DNA from: Saccharibacillus brassicae
GTDB taxonomy: Bacteria > Bacillota > Bacilli > Paenibacillales > Paenibacillaceae
DNA length: 64,000 nt
Assembly: GCF_006542275.1 (NCBI RefSeq)
Contig: NZ_CP041217.1
Coordinates: 4,218,501-4,282,500 of the forward strand
Direction: 5' to 3'
Shown piece by piece: positions 8,449 through 15,503 of the stretch; within the stretch, counting starts at the first letter, position 1; each line of letters starts with the position of its first letter. The position numbers and the translations under genes were made by a program. The notes under the pieces are model-generated. The model saw nothing but the letters and a program-made list of their open reading frames with translations, was not told the DNA's origin and made no database searches.

Positions 8449-10073
8449 GGTCTCACCTGCCCGTAGTCGGCCAGGCCGGCCGGCAGCCCGCGCGGAATCG
8501 CGCCTTCGCCGTACGGCCAGTACGACCCTTCGAAGGCCGCGCCGCCTCCGTCCGCGAAGAACGCGATACCGGTGCTGGCGGAATCGGGGAAGAGGCGGGC
8601 GGTGAACACTTCTTCGCCGTCGTTCACGAAGATTTCGACGGACGACGTATCGACGAACAAGCGGAATTCGACGTCCTGCCTGCCGGCGGCGTCCAGCGTA
8701 CAGCTGCGCGTCGTTCCGTAGTCGATGCCGAGCGGTACGCCGGAGCGTGACCGGTCAAGCGTGACCGTGCGGCTTCCCGCGTCGTACGTCAATATCGTGC
8801 GTTCTTCGACGCCGGTGCGGAATTCGACGCCGAACCGGCCGCTTCCGCTGCCGGGAAGTTCGCGATCGGTTGATCGGTTGGCGGAAGATTCGCCATCTTC
8901 GGCTCCGCCGTCGGCCGAGCCGGGCCGCTGCGCAGCAGGCGCTATACGCACCTGCAGCTCGTAGGAGCGGCCTTCGATTCTATCGAAGCTGCGGCGTCCG
9001 TCGGCCCAGGCGGCGGAGAAAGAGCGCTCCTCGCCGCGCAGCAGCCGGAGTCCGGCTGCCGGCCGCTGGATCAGCCGGCCGCCGCGCAGCGACAGCTCCC
9101 TCGGCAGCGTCAGGCAGTGCGCCCAGCCGAGACCGTCGGTCGGATAATCCAGATCCGGCAGTCCCATCCAGCCGACGAGCAGGCGCTGCCCGTCCGGTCC
9201 CGCCGTCGTCTGCGGCGCATAGAAGTCGAAGCCGCGGTCAAGTTCCGCGAACGCCCCATGCCGGAACGTGCCGTCCGCCGTATTCAGAGGTTCGCCGAGC
9301 AGATAGCCCGACGGGTAAATGTTGCGGAAGCGTTCGCCGTCCCGCTCCACGCCCTGCGGGCAGAGCAGCAGCACGCCGGTGCCGTCCAGCTCGAAATAAT
9401 CCGGGCATTCCCACATATAGCCGAAATTCGGCAGCGAAGTCCGGATTTCGCCCGCAAAATTCCAGTCCAGCAGGTCCGGCGAGCGGTACAGCACCGCGGC
9501 GCCGGTCAGATCGCTGCGCTGCGCGCCGATGACGCACAGATAGGCGTCGCCTTCGCGCCACACTTTGGGATCGCGGAAATGATCCGTGTAACCGGCCGGA
9601 ACATCCGCAATGACCGGAAGTTCCGTCTTGGCGATCGTTCCGTCTTCGTCCATCACGGCCAGGCATTGGTACGGCCGGCGGACCCAGTCCGCGTCGCGCG
9701 TATTGCCGGTGTACATCAGGTACAGCCGGCCGTCTTTTTCGATCGCGCTGCCGGAGTACGCGCCGTGCGAATCGTAGAGGCCGCCCGGTTCCAGGCCGAT
9801 CCCGGCGTCGGTCCAACGGGCCAGGTCGGAGGAGACGACATGATACCAATATTTCATGCCGTGCTCCGTGCCGAGCGGAAACCATTGGTAGAACAGATGG
9901 TATTGGCCGTTGTAATAAGCGAAGCCGTTCGGATCGTTCAGCAGGCCGGCGTGCGGCTGGATATGGTACGTCTGCCGCCAGGCGCAGTCTGCGGCCCGTT
10001 CGGCCAGCCGTTCCAGTTCGCCGGCTTCCGCCTGGCGCAGCAGCCGGTATTTCTGTGCTCGCGTCATAGGCAT
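8445..10073 (-). CDS. scrB: Sucrose-6-phosphate hydrolase, GH32
   Basis: A glycoside hydrolase family 32 enzyme that splits sucrose-6-phosphate into glucose-6-phosphate and fructose in the cytoplasm. Seen: the nucleophile motif NDPNG (residues 46-50, Asp47), the transition-state motif FRDP (about 170) and the acid/base motif WECPD (about 225), then a C-terminal beta-sandwich. An insertion rich in Ser/Gly/Asp lies in the sandwich (near AQRPGSADGGAEDGESS). No signal peptide, which fits an intracellular enzyme fed by a PTS. AAGGAGGAAG lies 13 bases before the ATG, a slightly long spacing; a second ATG two codons in is possible. First gene of the operon, behind three operators. Confidence 0.92.
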   Translation of the reverse strand: MPMTRAQKYRLLRQAEAGELERLAERAADCAWRQTYHIQPHAGLLNDPNGFAYYNGQYHLFYQWFPLGTEHGMKYWYHVVSSDLARWTDAGIGLEPGGLYDSHGAYSGSAIEKDGRLYLMYTGNTRDADWVRRPYQCLAVMDEDGTIAKTELPVIADVPAGYTDHFRDPKVWREGDAYLCVIGAQRSDLTGAAVLYRSPDLLDWNFAGEIRTSLPNFGYMWECPDYFELDGTGVLLLCPQGVERDGERFRNIYPSGYLLGEPLNTADGTFRHGAFAELDRGFDFYAPQTTAGPDGQRLLVGWMGLPDLDYPTDGLGWAHCLTLPRELSLRGGRLIQRPAAGLRLLRGEERSFSAAWADGRRSFDRIEGRSYELQVRIAPAAQRPGSADGGAEDGESSANRSTDRELPGSGSGRFGVEFRTGVEERTILTYDAGSRTVTLDRSRSGVPLGIDYGTTRSCTLDAAGRQDVEFRLFVDTSSVEIFVNDGEEVFTARLFPDSASTGIAFFADGGGAAFEGSYWPYGEGAIPRGLPAGLADYGQVRP

Positions 10074-10105
10074 AAGAGTAAGGCTTCCTCCTTGTTTATT
10101 TTTTA

Positions 10106-10117
10106 GGAACCGGTTCC
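10106..10117. promoter_or_regulatory. ScrR operator O1 (GGAACCGGTTCC)
   Basis: A perfect 12-bp palindrome 33 bases upstream of scrB. LacI-family repressors bind such palindromes with a central CG; the same 12-mer occurs twice more before scrR, which makes ScrR the obvious ligand. Confidence 0.8.
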
Positions 10118-10160
10118 GTTTTGTTTTAAAAAAAGAGACACTACAAGAAAAACAAAAGAA

Positions 10161-10172
10161 GGAACCGGTTCC
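10161..10172. promoter_or_regulatory. ScrR operator O2 (GGAACCGGTTCC)
   Basis: Second identical palindrome, 55 bp from O1 centre to centre. The AT-rich stretch between O1 and O2 probably holds the scrBKA promoter. Confidence 0.8.
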
Positions 10173-10249
10173 AAAACAGGATGCAAAAACTTTCGCCTCT
10201 CGGCAGACCGGTCCGTTCCTGCGCCGGGACGCTGCCCGAACGCATGATT

Positions 10250-10261
10250 GGAACCGGTTCC
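10250..10261. promoter_or_regulatory. ScrR operator O3 (GGAACCGGTTCC)
   Basis: Third identical palindrome, 89 bp from O2 and only 7 bases past the scrR stop codon. It could serve DNA looping or block read-through from scrR. Confidence 0.75.
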
Positions 10262-10268
10262 GATTGCA

Positions 10269-11267
10269 TTATACCGAAGGCTTATTCAAATTGTCAACGC
10301 TTTCTCGGGCGAGCAGCTCGACGTCCAGCACCGTCAGGCGTTCCACTTCTTCCCCGGCGGTCAGCTTCAGCATACTGCGCGCCGCATGCTTGCCGGCTTC
10401 GTAGTACGGGAAACGGACGGTCGTCAATTCCGGGTTGATGATCGCCGTGACCTCGTAACCCCCGAAGCCGGTAACCGACAGCTGCGACGGGATCGACAAT
10501 CCCCGCAGATGCGCCGTTTTGACGACGCCGAGCGCGAGATTGTCGGTAGCGCAGACGATCAGCGAAGGCGCGCATTCGTCGAGGATCGTTTCGGCCGCGA
10601 GGCGCGCGTCTCCGATGGCGAAGCTGCTCTCGTAATACGAAATGTCGCAGTCTGCGCAGTCTGCCGCCGCGGCCCGGAAGCCTTCTTTGCGCCGCCGCCC
10701 GACCGCTTCGTCGTCTTCGGTCACGCCGAGGTAGGCGATGCGGCGATGCCCCATGCCGAGCACATGGCGTCCCATCAGCAGGCCGGCCCGGTAATCGTCG
10801 TACACAAGACTGTGCAGCCGGTTGCTGCCCTGGCCGACGAGCAGCACCGGAATGCCTGCCGCTTCGGCTGCCCGCAGATGCTCGTCCGTCACCTGCGCCG
10901 GCATCAAGATGATGCCCGCCACTTTTTGCCGGGCCAGGTCCTGCATCGCTTCGATCTCCCGCTGCGGGTCCTGCCCCGCGTTATAGACGAGCATCCGTCC
11001 GCCCGCCGTCCGCAGTTCTTCGTCGATGCCGGTCATCGTCTGCGCGGCCGCGAACGAGTCGAGCCGGGGCACGATGGTGCCGATCAGATGGGTCCGTTTG
11101 GCTTTGAGGCTCTGGGCGAACGTGTTCGGCACGTAACCGGCTTCCCGGGTAATGCGTTCGAGCTTCTGCTTCGTTTTGGCGCTGACGGAGCCGCCGTTCA
11201 GGTAACGGGAGACCGTGCTTTTGGCGACGCCCGCCATCTGCGCGATATCCGAGATGTTTTTGGTCAT
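10269..11267 (-). CDS. scrR: LacI-family sucrose regulator
   Basis: A 332-residue LacI/GalR-family repressor. The N-terminal helix-turn-helix reads ISDIAQMAGVAKSTVSRYLN (residues 5-24), followed by a hinge and a periplasmic-binding-protein-like effector domain (IGTIVP, GIILMPAQ, ACATDNLALGV, SVTGFGG). It lies directly upstream of scrB on the same strand, and three identical palindromic operators fill the gap, so it very likely controls scrBKA. The effector is probably a sucrose or fructose phosphate, which is inference. It sits divergently from a small plus-strand gene at 11428. Confidence 0.9.
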   Translation of the reverse strand: MTKNISDIAQMAGVAKSTVSRYLNGGSVSAKTKQKLERITREAGYVPNTFAQSLKAKRTHLIGTIVPRLDSFAAAQTMTGIDEELRTAGGRMLVYNAGQDPQREIEAMQDLARQKVAGIILMPAQVTDEHLRAAEAAGIPVLLVGQGSNRLHSLVYDDYRAGLLMGRHVLGMGHRRIAYLGVTEDDEAVGRRRKEGFRAAAADCADCDISYYESSFAIGDARLAAETILDECAPSLIVCATDNLALGVVKTAHLRGLSIPSQLSVTGFGGYEVTAIINPELTTVRFPYYEAGKHAARSMLKLTAGEEVERLTVLDVELLARESVDNLNKPSV

Positions 11268-11427
11268 GTCCGCTTTTTCCCCTCGCTTTCGCTATGTCGA
11301 TTTTACCACGTTCACACTTTGTTTGCCGCCGAGGGGTCTCAAAAAGAGATCGAAATGCCGATAGAAAGAAAGAAGGGTTTTTGCCGCGGTTCGGCGGCCG
11401 CCCAATTGGAGAAACGGGGAGTGTTCG

Positions 11428-11637
11428 ATGATGGAAGACCGCATGCACGGGAAAAGGGAAGCCCGCAGCGCAAATCGTATCCACAAGCGAATCGAGAAAA
11501 GAATCGTCGGCGGAGTCCGGATCGGTATCGCGCTGATCGCGGGTATCGGCCTGCTCGTTTATTTGGCTTTTATCGCCGGCGTCCTGCTGCTCGCGGGCAA
11601 GGGCTTGCATGCGGTATGGGGATTCATTTTCGGCTGA
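11428..11637 (+). CDS. Small membrane protein of unknown function
   Basis: 69 residues: a basic N-terminal part (about 1-27, many Arg/Lys/His) followed by one long or two short hydrophobic helices (about 28-66, from VGGVRIGIALIAGIGLLVYL onward). GGGGAG lies 7 bases before the ATG. The gene is divergent from scrR and is followed by the promoter of the ABC-F leader. I do not recognise a family. The clear charge and hydrophobicity layout and the ribosome binding site favour a real gene, but a chance ORF in high-GC DNA cannot be excluded. Confidence 0.5.
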   Translation: MMEDRMHGKREARSANRIHKRIEKRIVGGVRIGIALIAGIGLLVYLAFIAGVLLLAGKGLHAVWGFIFG

Positions 11638-11651
11638 CCGGGTAAAAAAGA

Positions 11652-11680
11652 TTGTCACCGCTTCGAAGTTTTGTTAGACT
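11652..11680 (+). promoter_or_regulatory. Promoter of the ABC-F leader
   Basis: TTGTCA (11652-11657), exactly 17 bases, then TAGACT (11675-11680). It precedes the ABC-F start codon by about 385 bases, giving an unusually long leader that contains small ORFs and a terminator. Confidence 0.6.
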
Positions 11681-11876
11681 GGCGGTGTTCCACATTCTGT
11701 AGAATTCGAGAGGTACACCCTATACGATGAAGTATACAACGCATGTCCTTATCTAACCCGGCATATTCGCTTGTTCGCGGCGCACGGTCTCATCACCGTG
11801 TATTTGACTGCGAACGAACAGCGGATCACGACAGGCGGACGTTCAGACGTTCGGCTGCGGCAGGAGTGAGAGAGGG

Positions 11877-11999
11877 ATGCGTGCGTCTTCCATCGGGAGT
11901 GTGCCTCTTTTTGCGTACCGTTTTCCGGTATTTTCCGGTATTTTGCCGACGGCGCCCCTCACTTCCCTGGTCATGCGCAGGTTTCCGATTAATTCTTGA
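11877..11999 (+). CDS. Leader peptide of the ABC-F gene (candidate attenuator)
   Basis: A 40-codon ORF beginning MRASSIGSV and ending VMRRFPINS, preceded by AGGAGTGAGAGAGGG. Its stop lies 6 bases before the stem of an intrinsic terminator that precedes the ABC-F gene. This is the arrangement of ribosome-mediated attenuation known for erm and ABC-F resistance genes, where drug-stalled ribosomes change RNA folding. The end of the peptide resembles the MRLRFP stretch of the ErmD leader as I recall it. A second, shorter ORF (MKYTTHVLI, 11727-11756) lies upstream with a weaker ribosome binding site. Translation is inferred, not shown. Confidence 0.6.
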   Translation: MRASSIGSVPLFAYRFPVFSGILPTAPLTSLVMRRFPINS

Positions 12000-12005
12000 T
12001 TCTCC

Positions 12006-12043
12006 AAGTCCGCAGCGGCGTTTGCCGTCACGCGGACTTTTTT
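12006..12043 (+). terminator. Attenuator terminator before the ABC-F gene
   Basis: AAGTCCGC pairs with GCGGACTT around an inner CGGC/GCCG hairpin, followed by six T. It ends only 5 bases before the ABC-F ribosome binding site (GGAGAGG, 12049-12055). GCTGCGG near 11855 could pair with CCGCAGC (12010-12016) as an anti-terminator. Confidence 0.75.
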
Positions 12044-12066
12044 AATTCGGAGAGGATGAACTTTTT

Positions 12067-13974
12067 ATGCGTACATGGATGATTGCCAAACAATTGGCCA
12101 AAGAATGGAACGGACGGACGCTGTTCGAAAAAGTGGACCTGGAAGTGACGGAAGGCGAGCGGCTGGCGCTGTTCGGACGCAACGGCTGCGGCAAGACGAC
12201 GCTGCTGCGCATACTCGCCGGCATGGAGCAGGCGACGGAAGGCAGTGTGGAGCGGCTGCTGCCGCTCGAAGAATGGGGCATGATGAAGCAGCACGAAGAC
12301 GTGCCGGCCGATACGACAGCACTCGAACGGGCGTATCTGGAGCACGGTCGCCTGCATGCGCTCAAGCGCAAGCTGGATCGCCTGGCGCAGCACATGGGCG
12401 GCTCCGGCGAACAGGCGCAGCAGGCGCTGGAAGCGTATGGCCCCGTGCTCGAAGCGTACGAAGCGGAAGGCGGATTCCAGTGGGAAAACGAAGTGGACAA
12501 GCAGCTGCAGCGGATCGGCATGCCCAAACCAAGTTGGAATCTGCCGTATGCGTCGCTCAGCGGCGGCCAGAAAACGCGGGTGCGCCTGGCCGCGCTGCTG
12601 GCCAAATCGCCCAAGCTGCTCATTCTCGACGAGCCGACCAACCATCTGGACGAAGAGAGCCTGCATTGGCTTGAAGACCAGCTGCGCAGCTATGCGGGTA
12701 CGCTGCTGTTCGTCTCGCACGACCGGCAGTTTATCGACGAGGTGGCGACCGCCGTCTGCGAGCTGAACCCGGACGGCATCGTGAAATACCGCGGCGGCTA
12801 CACCGAGTACCAGAGCCACAAGGAACGCGAACTGCGCGAACACGAAGCGCTGCACAAAAAGCAGGAGCAGCAGCGCAAAGCGCTCGAAGAGTCGATCCGC
12901 AATTACCAGCAGTGGTTCCTGCAGGCGCATAGCGCCGCGTCGCACCAAAACGAAGTCAAAATTACGCAGAGCTATTACAAAGCCAAAGCCAAAAAGAACA
13001 TTTCGCGCTATCATGCCAAGCAGAAGCAGCTGGAACGGCTCGATGCCGAAAGCGTAGGCAGCGTGCGCCGGGCACCCAAGCTGAACATGAAACTTGAAGA
13101 CGAAGGCTTCGAAGCGCGCACGCTGCTGCGGTTCGAGCACGTGGACTTTGCTTACGAAGGCCGGGACATTTTGCGGCAGATCCATCTGCGGCTGAATCGC
13201 GGCGACCGCCTGGCGGTGCGCGGCCCGAACGGAAGCGGGAAAACGACGCTGCTGCGCCTGGCTACCGGCCGGCTTGAGCCGACAAGCGGCCGCGTCGCCC
13301 TGCATCCGAACGTCAAGATCGGCTATTTCTCGCAGGAGCTGGAAGGGCTGCCGACCGGGCAGACGCTGCTAGGCAGCCTGCTGGAACTGCCGAACATGAC
13401 GCAGACGCAGGCCCGTACGTTATTGGGATGTTTTCTGTTTCCGCGCGAAGACGCATTCAAGCGGATCGGCGAGCTCAGTATGGGCGAGAAGTGCCGGGCG
13501 GCGTTTATCCGGCTGTACTTCGGAGGGTCGAACCTGCTCGTGCTCGACGAGCCGAACAATTATCTCGATATCGAGACGCGCGAGGTGATGGAGTCGGCGC
13601 TTATGCGCTACGAAGGCGCGCTGCTGCTCGTCTCGCACGACCGGATGCTGGTGCGCCGGGCGGCGAACCGGATCGCGGAGCTGGACGGGCAGGGCGGCTT
13701 CACGCTGTTCGAAGGCAGTCTCGACGAACGGGAAGAAGACCTGAAGCGGGCAGAGCGTCATCCCGGCGGCCGCGAAGACAACGAGCGGCGCCTGATGCTG
13801 GAGCTGAAGCTTGCGCAGCTGCTGCGCGGCGAAGCGGACAGCCGGGCGGACAGCGAGAAGCGCAGACCGGAGAGCGGCGCGCTGCCGGAGGCGTTCTCGG
13901 ACGAAGCGATGAGCGAGATTCGCGAGGTGAAGCAGAAGCTTGCGGCGCTGTCGCATCTTGCGGACAGAACGTAG
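12067..13974 (+). CDS. ABC-F ribosomal protection ATPase
   Basis: A 635-residue soluble ABC-F protein with two ATPase domains and no membrane segments. Domain 1: Walker A GRNGCGKTT (about residue 38), signature LSGGQ, Walker B LLILDEPTNHLD. A charged helical linker follows (about 255-350; the P-site-tRNA interaction motif region). Domain 2: Walker A GPNGSGKTT, signature LSMGEK, Walker B LLVLDEPNNYLD; then a charged C-terminal extension. Catalytic Glu residues are present in both Walker B motifs. Such proteins act on the ribosome, either displacing antibiotics (Vga/Lsa/VmlR types) or assisting translation (Uup/EttA types). The attenuator-like leader favours the antibiotic-responsive type; the drug class cannot be read from sequence. 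Confidence 0.85.
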   Translation: MRTWMIAKQLAKEWNGRTLFEKVDLEVTEGERLALFGRNGCGKTTLLRILAGMEQATEGSVERLLPLEEWGMMKQHEDVPADTTALERAYLEHGRLHALKRKLDRLAQHMGGSGEQAQQALEAYGPVLEAYEAEGGFQWENEVDKQLQRIGMPKPSWNLPYASLSGGQKTRVRLAALLAKSPKLLILDEPTNHLDEESLHWLEDQLRSYAGTLLFVSHDRQFIDEVATAVCELNPDGIVKYRGGYTEYQSHKERELREHEALHKKQEQQRKALEESIRNYQQWFLQAHSAASHQNEVKITQSYYKAKAKKNISRYHAKQKQLERLDAESVGSVRRAPKLNMKLEDEGFEARTLLRFEHVDFAYEGRDILRQIHLRLNRGDRLAVRGPNGSGKTTLLRLATGRLEPTSGRVALHPNVKIGYFSQELEGLPTGQTLLGSLLELPNMTQTQARTLLGCFLFPREDAFKRIGELSMGEKCRAAFIRLYFGGSNLLVLDEPNNYLDIETREVMESALMRYEGALLLVSHDRMLVRRAANRIAELDGQGGFTLFEGSLDEREEDLKRAERHPGGREDNERRLMLELKLAQLLRGEADSRADSEKRRPESGALPEAFSDEAMSEIREVKQKLAALSHLADRT

Positions 13975-14001
13975 CCGTTTTCGCCGCGGCGGAAATTCGC
14001 A

Positions 14002-14031
14002 TTGACGCAGCCGGAAGCTTTTTAGTAGAAT
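14002..14031 (+). promoter_or_regulatory. Promoter of the pheST T-box leader
   Basis: TTGACG (14002-14007), 18-base spacer, TAGAAT (14026-14031), about 50 bases before the T-box RNA. Confidence 0.65.
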
Positions 14032-14079
14032 ATAGGTGTGTAACATACAACATTTAATTCAAACATATCTTTTGCCGCG

Positions 14080-14375
14080 ATGATGGAGAAGAGTAAGCGC
14101 CGACGCCGAACAGGGAGAAAATGCCGTGGATTGAGAGCATTTTCGCGACAACGCCGATGCCGAAGTTCGCTCCGGAGCCGCTGTCTGAACCGGGCGCCCT
14201 GCGCTTCGCACTAGGACAGCCGGGTCGACGACCCGTTATCTTCGTCTCCGAGAGAAGTCGGCCGCTGCGGCCGCGAGTTTCCCGATTGCCGGTATCCGGC
14301 GGGAAAACTTCTGAATTAGGGTGGTAACGCGATCTTTTCGTCCCTTGGGGCGGGAAGATCTTTTTGTTTTTCGGG
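14080..14375 (+). promoter_or_regulatory. T-box riboswitch, tRNA-Phe responsive
   Basis: Contains the T-box sequence AGGGTGGTAACGCG (14318-14331), which pairs with uncharged tRNA acceptor ends, and a terminator whose long stem runs from GATCTTTTCGTCCC to GGCGGGAAGATC followed by T residues. Near the 5' end GGAGAAGAGTA begins stem I; the opposite strand reads TTC-G-CTCC, so TTC at 14166-14168 is the likely phenylalanine specifier codon. It lies 65 bases before pheS, which fits the specifier. Confidence 0.92.
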
Positions 14376-14439
14376 CCTTTTTTTGGCAAAAGAGATCACG
14401 ATCGAATACTTCCCTTGGCGGGAAAGGAGTCTGCGGACG

Positions 14440-15456
14440 ATGAGAGAACGTTTGGAACAATTGAAAGCCGAAGCGCTTGAGGAACTTCACAGCGTAGCGG
14501 ACGCGAAGCAGCTCGACGAACTGCGCGTCAAATATCAGGGCAAAAAAGGCAAATTGACCGAGATTCTGCGCGGCATGGGCGGACTGTCCGCCGAAGAACG
14601 TCCGGTTATCGGGCAGCTGGCGAACGAAGTGCGCGACGCGATCGACGCGGCCGTAAGTGCGCACAGCGAGCGGTTCGAACGCGAAGAAACGGAGCGCCGC
14701 CTGGCGTCCGAGACGATCGACGTCACGCTGCCGGGACGCAAGCTGCCGCGCGGCGCGGCGCATCCGCTGAACCGGATCATCGAAGAGATCGAACAGATCT
14801 TCATCGGCATGGGCTACCAGATCTCCGAAGGACCGGAAGTCGAGACCGACTACCACAACTTCGAAGCGCTCAACCTGCCCAAAGACCATCCGGCGCGCGA
14901 TATGCAGGATTCCTTCTATATAACGGAAGATTTGCTGATGCGTACGCACACGTCTCCGGTTCAGGTGCGCACGATGCAGAAGATGGACGGCGAAGTGCCG
15001 GTCAAGATCATCTGCCCGGGCAAAGTGTACCGCCGCGACGACGACGACGCGACCCATTCGTTCCAGTTCCACCAGATCGAAGGGCTCGTCATCGGCAAAA
15101 ACATCCGTATGAGCGACCTCAAAGGCACGCTGCTGCGGCTTATGCAGGAGCTGTTCGGCAGCGATACGCAGATCCGCATGCGCCCGAGCTTTTTCCCGTT
15201 CACCGAACCGAGTGCGGAAGTGGACGTCAGTTACCGGAAAAAAGGCGCGGAAAACACGGGCTGGCTCGAAGTGCTCGGCTGCGGCATGGTGCATCCGCGC
15301 GTGCTGGAGATGAGCGGTTACGATCCGGAGCAGTACAGCGGATTTGCGTTCGGCATGGGCGCCGAACGTCTCGCGATGCTCAAATACGGCATCGACGACA
15401 TCCGTCATTTCTACAATAACGACGAACGGTTCCTGAACCAGTTCGCCCGTCAATAG
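14440..15456 (+). CDS. pheS: Phenylalanyl-tRNA synthetase alpha subunit
   Basis: A 338-residue catalytic alpha subunit of the alpha2beta2 enzyme that charges tRNA-Phe. Seen: N-terminal coiled-coil tRNA-binding region (residues 1-85, with [15 protein letters not shown]), class II motif 2 region ([20 protein letters not shown]), [13 protein letters not shown], and motif 3 [20 protein letters not shown]. The start ATG at 14440 follows AAAGGAG by 10 bases and gives the usual family length; the longer frame from 14383 would start inside the terminator region. Controlled by the T-box leader upstream and followed by pheT after 47 bases. Confidence 0.97.
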   Translation: MRERLEQLKAEALEELHSVADAKQLDELRVKYQGKKGKLTEILRGMGGLSAEERPVIGQLANEVRDAIDAAVSAHSERFEREETERRLASETIDVTLPGRKLPRGAAHPLNRIIEEIEQIFIGMGYQISEGPEVETDYHNFEALNLPKDHPARDMQDSFYITEDLLMRTHTSPVQVRTMQKMDGEVPVKIICPGKVYRRDDDDATHSFQFHQIEGLVIGKNIRMSDLKGTLLRLMQELFGSDTQIRMRPSFFPFTEPSAEVDVSYRKKGAENTGWLEVLGCGMVHPRVLEMSGYDPEQYSGFAFGMGAERLAMLKYGIDDIRHFYNNDERFLNQFARQ

Positions 15457-15503
15457 AAGCGTAAACGCAGGTCCATATTAGAAAAGAAGGAAGTGAGCGG
15501 GCA

